From positions 3,224,001 through 3,288,000 of the forward strand of contig NZ_CP114285.2 of assembly GCF_027111255.2 (NCBI RefSeq): DNA of 64,000 bases, given 5' to 3'. The stretch is from Flavobacterium flavigenum. Its GTDB lineage: Bacteria > Bacteroidota > Bacteroidia > Flavobacteriales > Flavobacteriaceae. Both the position numbers and the translations under genes were made by a program. Position 1 is the stretch's first letter; every line of letters begins with the position of its first letter. The notes beneath the pieces were generated by a model. The model saw only the letters and a program-made list of their open reading frames with translations. It did no database searches and was not told the DNA's origin. Of this stretch, positions 18,151 to 26,664 are shown in pieces.

Positions 18151-18323
18151 GTTTCAGGTTTCAGGTTTTTTTGTTTCAGGTTATTGGAACGCTGAACTTG
18201 GAATCTGCAACTTAAAAGAAATAAAATAAATAATAAATAACAAAGATTTTCAGCATTTCAAAAACTTGAATAGACAGTCCTGATCGAAAAGGAGAAGCAA
18301 ACTTGAAACCTGAAACTTGAAAC
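18151..18323. repeat. TTTCAGG/CCTGAAA inverted-repeat intergenic element
   Basis: The left side (18151-18182) has three close copies of GTTTCAGG; the right side (18299-18323) carries the complementary GAAACCTGAAACTTGAAAC. The same words recur in the gap at 37763-37807. It occupies nearly the whole araD-araA gap, so araA translation may depend on readthrough through a large RNA hairpin. Confidence 0.6.
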
Positions 18324-18336
18324 AAAAAATAACAAA

Positions 18337-19845
18337 ATGATTGACATTTCTCAAAAAGAAGTATGGTTTGTAGTAGGAAGCCAGGAATTATACGGTGAAG
18401 AAACACTAAGAAAAGTAGCAGAACATTCTCAGATAATTGCAAAAGGATTAGGAGAATCATCTCAAATCCCTGTAAAAGTGGTTTATAAAGATGTAGTAAA
18501 ATCACCGGCTCAGATTTTAGATGTTTGTTTAGCGGCAAATACAACGAAAAACTGTATCGGTCTGATTACCTGGATGCATACATTTTCACCGGCAAAAATG
18601 TGGATTGGCGGATTGAGTATTTTGAAAAAACCATTATGTCATTTACACACACAATACAATGCTGAAATTCCATGGGGTTCTATCGATATGGATTTCATGA
18701 ACCTGAACCAATCAGCTCACGGAGATCGTGAATTTGGTTTCATCATGTCCAGAATGCGTAAAAAACGCAAAGTGGTTGTAGGACACTGGGAAGACGAAAG
18801 AGTTCAGAAAAAATTAGGCATCTGGACAAGAGTAGCTTTAGGATGGGACGAGCTTCAAAACTTGAAAGTAGCACGTATTGGAGACAATATGCGTGAAGTT
18901 GCTGTTACAGAAGGTGATAAAGTGGAGGCTCAAATACGTTTCGGAATGTCGGTTAACGGATATGATTCTTCTGATGTTACCAAGCATATTGAGAAAGTTA
19001 CTGATGCCCAATTAAACGATTTATTGGCAGTTTACGAAACTTCTTATAACTTAACGGATTCTTTAAAAGAAGGCGGAGCACAAAGAAGTTCATTAGTAGA
19101 AGCAGCAAAAATCGAACTAGGTTTAAGAGCTTTCCTTGAAGAAGGAGGTTTTGGAGCTTTTACAGATACATTCGAAAACCTTGGTGCATGGAAACAATTA
19201 CCGGGAATCGCAACACAAAGATTAATGGCAGATGGTTACGGTTTTGGTGGAGAAGGTGACTGGAAAACAGCTGCTATGGTAAGAGCATTAAAGGTAATGA
19301 ACATTGGTCTTGAAGGCGGAACTTCTTTCATGGAAGATTACACCTATCATTTCACACCACAAAAATCATACGTTTTAGGATCTCACATGTTAGAAATCTG
19401 TCCATCTATTGCTGACGGAAAAGCTTCCTGCGAAGTGCATCCTTTAGGAATTGGCGGAAAAGAAGATCCGGCTCGTTTGGTATTCAACTCACCTGCAGGA
19501 GAAGCTATCAATGTTTCATTAGTAGACATGGGGAACCGTTTCCGTTTAATCGTAAACGAAGTGGTTGCTGTAAAACCTATGGCTGAATTGCCTAAACTTC
19601 CGGTTGCCCGTGTATTGTGGGATTGTAAACCAAACCTTGACATTGCTGCTACAGCATGGATTTTAGCAGGAGGAGCACACCATACAGTGTACAGCCAGGC
19701 AGTTACAACTGAATTTATGGAAGATTTTGCAGATATCGCCGGAATTGAATTATTGGTGATTGATGAAAAAACAACTATCAGGGATTTCAAAGATAAAATT
19801 AATGCAAACGAAGCGTACTATCATACGTTTCAGCACGGATTATAA
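18337..19845 (+). CDS. araA: L-arabinose isomerase
   Basis: Converts L-arabinose to L-ribulose, the first cytoplasmic step, using Mn2+. 502 aa against 500 in E. coli. Recognisable segments are [11 protein letters not shown] at the N-terminus, [13 protein letters not shown], the QFN-equivalent loop [31 protein letters not shown] with a metal-binding Glu, and the C-terminal [12 protein letters not shown] with a conserved His. It follows araD after a repeat-containing gap; no new promoter box was evident, so it is probably part of the araB transcript. Confidence 0.97.
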   Translation: MIDISQKEVWFVVGSQELYGEETLRKVAEHSQIIAKGLGESSQIPVKVVYKDVVKSPAQILDVCLAANTTKNCIGLITWMHTFSPAKMWIGGLSILKKPLCHLHTQYNAEIPWGSIDMDFMNLNQSAHGDREFGFIMSRMRKKRKVVVGHWEDERVQKKLGIWTRVALGWDELQNLKVARIGDNMREVAVTEGDKVEAQIRFGMSVNGYDSSDVTKHIEKVTDAQLNDLLAVYETSYNLTDSLKEGGAQRSSLVEAAKIELGLRAFLEEGGFGAFTDTFENLGAWKQLPGIATQRLMADGYGFGGEGDWKTAAMVRALKVMNIGLEGGTSFMEDYTYHFTPQKSYVLGSHMLEICPSIADGKASCEVHPLGIGGKEDPARLVFNSPAGEAINVSLVDMGNRFRLIVNEVVAVKPMAELPKLPVARVLWDCKPNLDIAATAWILAGGAHHTVYSQAVTTEFMEDFADIAGIELLVIDEKTTIRDFKDKINANEAYYHTFQHGL

Positions 19846-19863
19846 TCTGGTCCAAAGTCGAAG

Positions 19864-19931
19864 GTCATAAAGTCATAAAGATTGGTTAACTTTGGATCAA
19901 TTGGCTTTAAGACTTTCGGCTTTAAGACTTT
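19864..19931. repeat. Short inverted repeat between araA and galM
   Basis: GTCATAAAGTCATAAAG (19864-19880) faces two copies of CTTTAAGACTTT (19905-19931), giving an imperfect stem. Composition resembles other low-complexity intergenic elements of this window, but no second copy was seen here. Confidence 0.4.
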
Positions 19932-19954
19932 ACTAACTTAAAAAACCAGTATTT

Positions 19955-21136
19955 ATGAATGTATTAAAACGTTGTGCTTTCGGAATTACGATAATCGGTT
20001 TGGCAGCACTTTCTGTTCAATGTAAAAGCGATAAAAAAATGGAGTCGAACACAACTCAAAACGCAAAAGATTCTGTAACAATTGTAAAATCGGATTACGG
20101 AACAACTCCAAAAGGAGAAAAAATTGAAAGCTACAAGCTGAAAAACCAAAACGGAATGGAAGTCGATATCATCACTTTTGGTGGTATTATTACAGATCTG
20201 AAAGTGCCAAATAAAGATGGTGTTTCTGAAAATGTGGTTACGGGATTTACTTCTTTGGAACAATACATGAAACCAAATCCGTTTTTCGGAGCTTTGATCG
20301 GACGTTTCGGAAACCGAATTGCAAAAGGTAAATTTACATTAGACGGTAAAGAATATACGTTAGCAATCAACAATACACCAAATGCCCTACACGGAGGACC
20401 GGAAGGTTTTTTCAGGGCTGTATGGAAAGCAGAAGAAGCTAAATCAGGAGAAACAGCTGTTTTGAAATTATCGTATTTAAGCAAAGATATGGAAGAAGGC
20501 TACCCTGGTAACTTAAAAGTTATTGTAACCTATACGTTAACGAAAAACAACGAACTGGAGGTACTTTACGAAGCAACTACAGATAAAAAGACCGTTGTAA
20601 ACTTAACGCAGCATACGTATTTTAACCTTTCAGGTGATTTCTCTAAAACAATTTTAGATCATGAACTTACGTTGAATGCGGATAAAATTGTTCCTGTGGA
20701 TGCTACTTTAATTCCAACTGGTGAATTACAGGATGTAGCCAATACACCTTTCGATTTCAGAACACCAAAATTAATTGGAAAAGATATTGATGCTAAAGAC
20801 GAACAATTAATAAGAGGAAAAGGCTACGACCATTGCTGGGTACTCAACAATCCTGAAAAAGGGAAAACCGTTATCGCTAAAGCTTACCATCCTGCAAGCG
20901 GGAGAGTTTTGGAAGTTACCACAGACGAACCTGGAATTCAGTTCTACTCCGGAAATTTCCTTGACGGAACTTTACCAATGCGCAACGGCGGAACTTATGC
21001 GCACAGAACAGGTTTTTGTTTAGAAACACAACATTATCCAGATTCTCCAAACCAGAAAAACTTTCCAACGACAGTTTTAAATCCGGGCGAAAATTATAAA
21101 ACGAAAACAACCTTTAAGTTTTCAGTAAAAAAATAA
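19955..21136 (+). CDS. galM: Lipoprotein aldose 1-epimerase
   Basis: 393 aa. Residues 1-23 form a lipoprotein signal with lipobox ALSVQC (Cys23), so it is membrane-anchored in the periplasm, unlike the galM fragment at 1-665. The epimerase domain shows DIITFGGIITDL, GRFGNRIAKGKF, NALHGG, the catalytic His in NLTQHTYFNL and the catalytic Glu in CLETQHYPDSPN. As the last ara-cluster gene it probably equilibrates arabinose anomers released by the secreted GH51 enzyme before uptake. A strong terminator follows. Confidence 0.93.
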   Translation: MNVLKRCAFGITIIGLAALSVQCKSDKKMESNTTQNAKDSVTIVKSDYGTTPKGEKIESYKLKNQNGMEVDIITFGGIITDLKVPNKDGVSENVVTGFTSLEQYMKPNPFFGALIGRFGNRIAKGKFTLDGKEYTLAINNTPNALHGGPEGFFRAVWKAEEAKSGETAVLKLSYLSKDMEEGYPGNLKVIVTYTLTKNNELEVLYEATTDKKTVVNLTQHTYFNLSGDFSKTILDHELTLNADKIVPVDATLIPTGELQDVANTPFDFRTPKLIGKDIDAKDEQLIRGKGYDHCWVLNNPEKGKTVIAKAYHPASGRVLEVTTDEPGIQFYSGNFLDGTLPMRNGGTYAHRTGFCLETQHYPDSPNQKNFPTTVLNPGENYKTKTTFKFSVKK

Positions 21137-21160
21137 GTTTAATCAGTTTTGTTAGTTCAA

Positions 21161-21191
21161 AAAACCTCGAAAGTTGTTATTTCGAGGTTTT
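21161..21191 (+). terminator. Terminator of the arabinose operon
   Basis: Perfect 12-bp stem (AAAACCTCGAAA 21161-21172 with TTTCGAGGTTTT 21180-21191), 7-nt loop, then a T-rich tail, 24 bases after the galM stop. Confidence 0.88.
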
Positions 21192-21283
21192 TTTGTTTCT
21201 ATTTGAATTTTATACATTTTAAATAAGAAAAATTTAAAGACTTTAATTGCGAATTATTGAAGTCATGTATCCATTATCCTTAA

Positions 21284-22156
21284 TTAATAGCTTAGTAATA
21301 AACGATCAGAAACGTTTTCATTTTCTAAAGTTTGACCTTCTAATTGAAATCTTCTCAACATAGATCTTCCGCAATTTACATAAAGTTCCTTCTCAAAAAG
21401 ACCATGTTCAATCGGTAAATCACAAAGTAAGTTTCCAGATTTTTTGTGCCCGTCAATACTAAGGGCAACACGAACACCTTTTGATTTTGCTTTATCAATT
21501 TCTAATAATAAATCTTCTAATTTAAAATCTTGTGCTCCGTAAAGAATTGTTTGACTATGGGAATATGGAGGATCACAATAAATTAAATCACCATATTTTG
21601 CTTGTGAAAAGGCTTCTCTATAATCACAATGCTCAAAATCAACTTTACTTAGACGATTCTTCCATTCATTTACACGTTTAGAAAAACTTTCGACAGAAAT
21701 TGGTTCATGAACACCACAAGGAGTAGACATATATCCATCAGCTTTACGAAAACGAATTATTCCTCCATAGCAAGAACGAGTTAAAAAGAGAAAATCTGCA
21801 CCGTTTGGTTTTGCATTATATGAAGCTAAAACTCTTTTATAAACTTCATCTTTAGCTTCTTCTCCTATTTGATTTCTTCTTTCTGCATACCAATCTATGA
21901 GTTCATTAGAATTTGCTTTTAGCATTTTCCAAATTTGCATTAATGGTTCGAAAGTGTCAGAACCCAATCCATTATGTGGAGCTACTGTGGCTAGAATTGC
22001 ACCGCTTCCTAAAAATGGTTCAAAATACCTTCCATAATGTGTTGGAAAGCTTCGTGTAATTTCTGCAGCAAATTTTTGTTTATTTCCAACCCATTTTAGT
22101 AACTGTGATTTTGGCGGATAATATGTTCCATACTTTTCTTCTAAGGTGAGTTGCAT
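21284..22156 (-). CDS. D12-class DNA adenine-N6 methyltransferase of a type II R-M system
   Basis: 290 aa. Methylates adenine in a target site to protect it from the linked nuclease. It shows the family's N-terminal KWVGNKQKF, the SAM-binding FLGSG (F48-G52), the RSCYGGIIRF segment and the catalytic D195-PPY198 of motif IV. The order matches Dam/DpnM-type alpha-class enzymes, but the recognition sequence cannot be derived. It is divergent from a small HTH gene and probable nuclease at 22244-23333. A minus-strand TACCTTTG -7 box lies at 22184-22177, and its -33 region falls inside a predicted controller operator, so the controller probably represses it. Confidence 0.92.
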   Translation of the reverse strand: MQLTLEEKYGTYYPPKSQLLKWVGNKQKFAAEITRSFPTHYGRYFEPFLGSGAILATVAPHNGLGSDTFEPLMQIWKMLKANSNELIDWYAERRNQIGEEAKDEVYKRVLASYNAKPNGADFLFLTRSCYGGIIRFRKADGYMSTPCGVHEPISVESFSKRVNEWKNRLSKVDFEHCDYREAFSQAKYGDLIYCDPPYSHSQTILYGAQDFKLEDLLLEIDKAKSKGVRVALSIDGHKKSGNLLCDLPIEHGLFEKELYVNCGRSMLRRFQLEGQTLENENVSDRLLLSY

Positions 22157-22176
22157 ATACTTTGTAGATTTATTTT

Positions 22177-22239
22177 CAAAGGTAATAAATTTGCGCTATT
22201 ATCCTATTTTGGGATATTCTGTTTTAGGATATATTTTTG
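22177..22239. promoter_or_regulatory. Divergent promoters with tandem controller-protein operators of the R-M system
   Basis: Two quasi-palindromes, TATCCTATTTTGGGATA (22200-22216) and TATTCTGTTTTAGGATA (22215-22231), match at 14 of 17 positions and overlap by two bases, a typical paired C-box layout. The plus-strand promoter is TTTG (22208-22211), 20-nt spacer, TATTTTTG (22232-22239). Its -33 box is inside the first operator, and the start codon GTG at 22244 falls near the predicted +1, suggesting a leaderless controller mRNA. The methylase -7 box is at 22184-22177 on the other strand. Confidence 0.7.
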
Positions 22240-22243
22240 AAAT

Positions 22244-22498
22244 GTGAAAAAATCGCTTAATAGTAAGGAAAATAAATTACTACTCGAACTGCTATACCAG
22301 CTTCGAGTATCTTCTGGATTACGCCAATCCGATCTCGCAGACTTACTAAAAGTCCCTCAATCTTTCATTAGTAAAATTGAAAGTGGAGAAAGAAGAATCG
22401 ATTTCATTGAACTTCGAGAAATTTTAAAGTGCTTCAACACGAACATGATTGAATTTCTAACAGAATTTGAAAATAAAATAAATGCAAGCAGAAAATAA
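22244..22498 (+). CDS. XRE-family HTH protein, probable R-M controller (C protein)
   Basis: 84 aa, the usual size of a restriction controller. The helix-turn-helix covers residues about 18-70 (LRVSSGLRQSDLADLLKVPQSFISKIESGERRIDFIELREILK). GTG at 22244 is the only start giving the complete frame; the nearby ATG at 22242 runs into a stop at once. It lies immediately after two tandem operators and overlaps the following nuclease gene by 17 bases, the standard C-R coupling. Expected role: delay nuclease expression until methylation is established, then balance methylase and nuclease. Confidence 0.85.
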   Translation: MKKSLNSKENKLLLELLYQLRVSSGLRQSDLADLLKVPQSFISKIESGERRIDFIELREILKCFNTNMIEFLTEFENKINASRK

Positions 22499-23333
22499 GT
22501 TTTTAAAACAACCTCAAGAATTTTGGGCAAATGTAAAACTCATTAGTCAAAAAGTAGGTTATACAAACAGAGGGCTAGGAACTATTAAAATTCCATCTAT
22601 TGAAGAAATTGTAACTGCTTATGATAGGCTCGGGTTAGATTCAAGTAAGATTGTTTTAAAAAATGAAGTAACAGTTTTTGGTAGTTTACTTATTGAATAT
22701 TTTCAGTTTCGGGCTGATTTTCTTACTAATCATATCGAGCCAAATCTTCAGAACCTAAAACAAGCGAAGGATTTATACACAAAATTAAAAGCTGATTTAA
22801 AACCTACATGTCCTGAACCTTTGAATAAGCAAAAAGGAGAAAAACAAGGTCCTGCATATTTTACTTCTATTATAAATATGTTAATTGAAGCAAATTCAGT
22901 AGGATATGACTGTAACTATGATCCAAAAGAATTATCTGCATTCACTCACGATAATTTTCCTATTCGCAGTTTATCTCGAAGAGTTGATGGATCATTTCCG
23001 AATGTTATAAACCCAATAGCTTTGTGGGAAATAAAAGAATATTATTATACAACTACATTTGGAAGCCGTGTTGCTGATGGAGTCTATGAGACGCAACTAG
23101 ATGGTTATGAACTGAATGAAGTTCGTGATCATTTAGGGAGAAAAATTCATCATTGTTTAATGATCGATGACCATAATACTTGGTGGGGAATGGGGAAATC
23201 ATATTTGTGCAGAATATGTGACATGTTGCATATGGGACTTGTGACTGAAGTTATTTTTGGAAAAGAAGTAGTTACTCGTATACCTGCACTCGTAAAAGAA
23301 TGGACAAAACAATTTGACGAAGAGGCTAAGTAG
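22482..23333 (+). CDS. Probable type II restriction endonuclease
   Basis: 283 aa with no strong motif except a plausible PD-(D/E)xK core: D169 in RRVDGSF, then E183-I-K185 in LWEIKEYY, followed by TTTFGSRVADGVYETQLDGYE. The C-terminal part has a Cys pair (LCRICDM). Restriction nucleases diverge quickly, so context is the main argument: it overlaps the HTH controller by 17 bases and faces a D12 adenine methylase. The cleaved site should be the one methylated by the 21284 enzyme. No frameshift is seen, so the system appears intact. Confidence 0.8.
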   Translation: MQAENKFLKQPQEFWANVKLISQKVGYTNRGLGTIKIPSIEEIVTAYDRLGLDSSKIVLKNEVTVFGSLLIEYFQFRADFLTNHIEPNLQNLKQAKDLYTKLKADLKPTCPEPLNKQKGEKQGPAYFTSIINMLIEANSVGYDCNYDPKELSAFTHDNFPIRSLSRRVDGSFPNVINPIALWEIKEYYYTTTFGSRVADGVYETQLDGYELNEVRDHLGRKIHHCLMIDDHNTWWGMGKSYLCRICDMLHMGLVTEVIFGKEVVTRIPALVKEWTKQFDEEAK

Positions 23334-23427
23334 AAAAAACTCAAAAAGTAATTTTTAATCTAGGTTGATTTTTAAATTTAGTTCTTGTGATTGAAAATAC
23401 GGTATTAATTGCGAAATCATTTAATAA

Positions 23428-23640
23428 CTGTCCTTCGAACACCTTTTCAAAGCAGCAATAAATGAGATTCTAACCCGAATCTAGTAACGACTTCCAAATT
23501 TTACGGCAAAAGTTATAAATCGTCATTTAAAGGAAGACGAGTTTTGGGTATTTCGGTTGTAAAGCGTTTCAATCAGTTATGTAAAAAATCTTGGTTTAAT
23601 AACCTAAAGTCTAATTTTATAAGAACTTATGACCAGCAAC
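23428..23640 (+). pseudogene. Decayed 5' fragment of an osmC-like gene
   Basis: From CTG 23428 the DNA aligns base for base with the start of intact osmC at 24926: both read CTTTTT/TTC-AAAGCAGCAATAAA, then CCCGAAT, then GGCAAAAG-TATAAA and further to AAAGC-TTCAA. Translation gives FKAAIN, a frame change, then KSYKSSFKGRRVLGISVVK against KSHKISIEGKPILDVSAAK. The ATG is lost and stops interrupt the frame. Similarity fades past about 23600. The fragment lies directly downstream of the R-M module. The 61-aa frame at 23544 is part of this remnant, not a gene. Confidence 0.75.
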
Positions 23641-23731
23641 CTGACAACAATGCCGTAAAAATGTCGCAAATAAACCGCTATAAAAATTACAGTTTCATAA
23701 TAGTTTTGTCCCAAAATAAACAGAATTAATT

Positions 23732-24296
23732 ATGAAAGAAATCGGAGAAAAAATCAGGGAAGTCAGAAAGAAAAAAGGGCTGTCTCAGGAAGAGCTGGCA
23801 GAATCATCTAAAATAAATTTAAGAACCATCCAGCGAATCGAAAATAACGAAAGCGAACCACGCGGCAAAACGCTCCATTTGATTTGTGAAGTTCTCGACA
23901 TAAACGCAGAGGACATTTTAGATTACGGGAAAAAAGAAGATCATCATTACTTGATCATTTTGCATCTTTCCGTGTTAGCGTTTTTATTTATTCCGGTTGG
24001 AAATATTATTCTCCCTTTAATTTTATGGATGACCAAAAAAGATAAAATTATAGGTATGAAAGAAGCTGGCGCTAATCTTTTGAATTTTCAGATAATATGG
24101 TCTGTTTTTTGCTTACATTTCAATAACGCTTTTCGCCTTATTTAAAATTATGCATTGGGGTCCTCACGATATTTTGTTTTATGTAGTGGCTATACTTTAC
24201 GCATTAAATGTAATTCTGCCGATACTGTCTGCTGTTAGAACAAGAAATGGAAATACACAAAACGGGTATCCGAAGTTAATTAGAATTATAAAATAG
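23732..24296 (+). pseudogene. XRE regulator fused to DUF4870-like membrane domain, frameshifted
   Basis: The N-terminus (MKEIGEKIREVRKKKGLSQ to about residue 68) is an XRE helix-turn-helix. It is followed by membrane segments (HLSVLAFLFIPVGNIILPL, ANLLNFQIIWSVF) resembling DUF4870. The frame then stops at 24145, but a second frame continues the domain: AYISITLFALFKIMHWG... LNVILPILSAVRTRNG... YPKLIRIIK, ending at TAG 24296. Removing one T from the T6 run at 24105-24110 restores a single protein of about 187 aa. Either a +1 slip, a sequencing error, or slippage-dependent expression could explain this. The promoter region is AT-rich. Confidence 0.75.
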
Positions 24297-24388
24297 TGAA
24301 AACAATTTTCAAAATCCGTTTGTTGAGATATTAAGCTAGTAGTGGAATAGTTTTTGTCAAATGAAACTGAACGTCTTTTTAAAATAAT

Positions 24389-24856
24389 ATGGAAAATAAA
24401 ATCACTATACCAAAACCTTGTAATGAAAATTGGAATTCAATGTCGCCAGATAAAAATGGCAGATTTTGCAATTCCTGCAATAAAACAGTAATCGATTTTA
24501 CAAAGATGAAGAACGCTCAAATCCATAAATATTTCACTGAAAACTCAGACAAGGAAAGGATTTGCGGGCATTTTAAATTGAATCAGATTGAAAGCGAAGA
24601 AAGCATTAAATACGAAAAAATAAGAAGCAGACTTAGCCGAATTAAAATAAAGCCAATTCAAAAAATCGCGCTATTTTCATTGGGCTTAGCTTTTACTTTA
24701 ACAAGCTGTATGGGCAAAGCAGTTGTAGATGGCGAACCGGCTGTAAAAAGCAACGATACAATAAACGAAAGTGAAATTAATCACCATGTAGAAAATGGCG
24801 AAAAGCAGAATGATTCTATAAAAAAGGAAAATATTCAGGTAAAAATAAATAAATAA
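24389..24856 (+). CDS. Small Cys-motif protein with one hydrophobic segment
   Basis: 155 aa, not recognised by name. The N-terminal 60 residues carry PCNENWNSM, GRFCNSCNKTVIDF and ERICGHF: four Cys, two as a CxxC pair, suggesting zinc binding. The segment IALFSLGLAFTLTSCMG (about 92-108) is a likely membrane helix or internal lipobox-like stretch. The tail is Asn/Glu/Lys-rich and probably disordered. A similar Cys-containing N-terminus precedes larger secreted or membrane proteins in flavobacteria, from memory. It lies between the broken XRE gene and osmC, and no operon link is evident. Confidence 0.65.
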   Translation: MENKITIPKPCNENWNSMSPDKNGRFCNSCNKTVIDFTKMKNAQIHKYFTENSDKERICGHFKLNQIESEESIKYEKIRSRLSRIKIKPIQKIALFSLGLAFTLTSCMGKAVVDGEPAVKSNDTINESEINHHVENGEKQNDSIKKENIQVKINK

Positions 24857-24925
24857 GGATTTAATAAAAATTAGTTATTAATTACTCCCATTAGTTCCGT
24901 ATTAATAGATAATATCAATTAATTT

Positions 24926-25396
24926 ATGACATTTAAGCATCTTTTTAAAGCAGCAATAAACTGGACTTCAAACCCGAATCCGATAAGACCAATTTCAAAA
25001 TCCTACAGCAAAAGCCATAAAATTTCAATAGAAGGAAAACCAATTTTAGATGTTTCCGCAGCAAAAGCATTCAAAGGCGATCCCGACTTATATAATCCTG
25101 AGGATTTACTTTTAAGCAGTCTGGTTTCCTGCCACATGATGTCGTATTTATATGCGTGTTCCCAAAACGGAATTGAAGTTTTAGAATATACTGATAATGC
25201 CGAAGCAGTCCTTGAAGTTTCTGCTGATGGAAGCGGCCGTTTTACAGAAGTCCGTCTGTACCCAAAAGTGAAAATTGCTAATCCCGATAAAATTCAGGAA
25301 GCTTTAGAGCTGCATAAAAAAGCCAATCAATTGTGTTTTATTGCAAATTCCTGTAATTTTCCGGTTCTTCATAATGCCACTTGCGAAACAGCATAA
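24926..25396 (+). CDS. OsmC/Ohr-family peroxide-reducing protein
   Basis: 156 aa. OsmC proteins reduce organic hydroperoxides with two Cys. Here C69 (SLVSCHMMSY) and C143 (IANSCNFPV) are at the expected places, with the conserved PEDLLLSSL helix before the first. The central region LEVSADGSGRFTEVRLYPKVKI is typical. No signal peptide; cytoplasmic. A degenerate copy of its first 60 codons sits 1.5 kb upstream, beside the R-M genes, so the locus was partly duplicated at some time. Confidence 0.88.
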   Translation: MTFKHLFKAAINWTSNPNPIRPISKSYSKSHKISIEGKPILDVSAAKAFKGDPDLYNPEDLLLSSLVSCHMMSYLYACSQNGIEVLEYTDNAEAVLEVSADGSGRFTEVRLYPKVKIANPDKIQEALELHKKANQLCFIANSCNFPVLHNATCETA

Positions 25397-25425
25397 AAAA
25401 AGAGACTGTTTTGAGAACAGCCTCT
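25395..25425 (-). terminator. Terminator after the ACT-domain gene
   Basis: Imperfect stem AGAGACTGTT/AACAGCCTCT (25401-25425), followed on the minus strand by seven U. It lies just after the osmC stop and downstream of the minus-strand gene ending at 25479, so it may serve both. Confidence 0.65.
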
Positions 25426-25478
25426 TCGTATATTGTCTTTTTTTTTCTTTTTTTTGGATTGGGTTTCTCGGAAGAGAA

Positions 25479-26135
25479 TTAATTTTTCAAATCTTTGATT
25501 ACTTTAAAAGCAACATCAACCTGCTCTTCTCCTACCAGGATCGTAAATTCGTTTGAAGTTGAAATTACCTCATTTATAATAATTCCTTCCCAGGCTAAAC
25601 GCTGAAAAATGAAATAATAAATTCCAGGAACTACAATATTTTCTTTTGGTAATTTTACAGTAATAGAAGCCAGATTATCTAATTTCTGAATCAGTTTTTC
25701 GCGAATAAAATGTTTCTCCACTAAATGGTTGATACTGCTACTTACTACGATATTGGTTTCGTTTACACCGCGTGATGAGGTATAGAATATATCAGACAGT
25801 ACATTAATATCAGAAATCAAATCGGCCTGTTTATTTAAAACAGTGTCAGAAGCAGCAAAAGTGTAATCTGTCAATTCAGAACGAACCGTGATTTCACCAA
25901 TGTTTTTTATGACTTTGTTGATTTTGTGGTTCAGTTTAAAGTCTAACTCTTCTGTCAGTCTTTTTAGGGACATTACGACAGCACCTTGTTTAACTTCTTT
26001 ACCGAATTCACTTTCCAGTTCGGTCATGATATTACGCGACAGGGAAGTCAGGTTAATAATTCCAAGAGAAAGTGCATTGAGTAAAAATGGCTTTGTCTTG
26101 ATGTAATTTTCTACAATAGAAGAAACGGTTTTCAT
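25479..26135 (-). CDS. ACT-domain protein (aspartate-kinase-like regulatory domain)
   Basis: 218 aa. Residues about 1-90 are helical (KTVSSIVENYIKTKPFLLNALSLGIINLTSLSRNI). The last 60 (NLASITVKLPKENIVVPGIYYFIFQRLAWEGIIINEVISTSNEFTILV, broken into an ACT-like beta-alpha-beta pattern) resemble the regulatory ACT domains of aspartate kinase, though no kinase domain exists. Flavobacterial orthologues are often misnamed aspartate kinase. A small-molecule-sensing role is plausible, but ligand and target are unknown. It is separated by 117 bases from YraN upstream on the same strand. Confidence 0.65.
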   Translation of the reverse strand: MKTVSSIVENYIKTKPFLLNALSLGIINLTSLSRNIMTELESEFGKEVKQGAVVMSLKRLTEELDFKLNHKINKVIKNIGEITVRSELTDYTFAASDTVLNKQADLISDINVLSDIFYTSSRGVNETNIVVSSSINHLVEKHFIREKLIQKLDNLASITVKLPKENIVVPGIYYFIFQRLAWEGIIINEVISTSNEFTILVGEEQVDVAFKVIKDLKN

Positions 26136-26252
26136 AATCTTTAATTGTTTTTGAACGTAATTGTGTTAGTTTGGTTTGTTTGAGATGTTATAAATCTCTG
26201 CAAATATAAATTAAAAAACAATTTGTTACAAATATAACAATAAAAAATTATG

Positions 26253-26624
26253 TTAAAAATGATAAAAAGCGTCAGTAAGATGCTCAACAGCAAATGTTTC
26301 CTGAGTTTTATGGATGGCAATTATATCAAAACGGATTTCTAAATTATCTTCAAAATCCTTTTCCCTATCGTTTATGTAGGCATTTACTGCTTTTATGAGT
26401 AATTGAATCTTTTTTGGTTTCACAAATTCCTGCGGCAAACCGAAATCTAAACTTGATCTTGTTTTAACTTCGATAACAGTAACGATATTTTCTTTTTTGG
26501 CAATAATATCAATTTCGGCTTTTTGAAAAGTCCAGTTTCTTTCTAAAATTGTATAATCATTTTGAAGCAGAAATTCTACGGCTAAATCTTCACCTTTTTT
26601 TCCGAGTTCGTTGTGTTCAGCCAT
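26253..26624 (-). CDS. YraN/UPF0102-family endonuclease-fold protein
   Basis: 123 aa, full length for the family. It starts AEHNELGKKGEDLAVEFLL and carries the nuclease-like core EIDIIAKKENIVTVIEVKTRS, where D, E and K match a Holliday-junction-resolvase-like PD-(D/E)xK site. The function is unknown, although family membership is clear. It lies in a minus-strand run with a hypothetical gene and an LD-carboxypeptidase, a common flavobacterial neighbourhood. Confidence 0.9.
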   Translation of the reverse strand: MAEHNELGKKGEDLAVEFLLQNDYTILERNWTFQKAEIDIIAKKENIVTVIEVKTRSSLDFGLPQEFVKPKKIQLLIKAVNAYINDREKDFEDNLEIRFDIIAIHKTQETFAVEHLTDAFYHF

Positions 26625-26664
26625 TTTTGGAGTTATTGATTATGAGCTGAGGATGAATTTGCAG

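Noticed and set aside
22242..22246. ATG at 22242 as start of the controller gene
   Set aside because: It reads ATG TGA, stopping at once; GTG 22244 is in frame with the HTH domain.
23544..23729. 61-aa plus-strand frame
   Set aside because: Its first part aligns with the internal frame of osmC, so it is part of the decayed osmC fragment.
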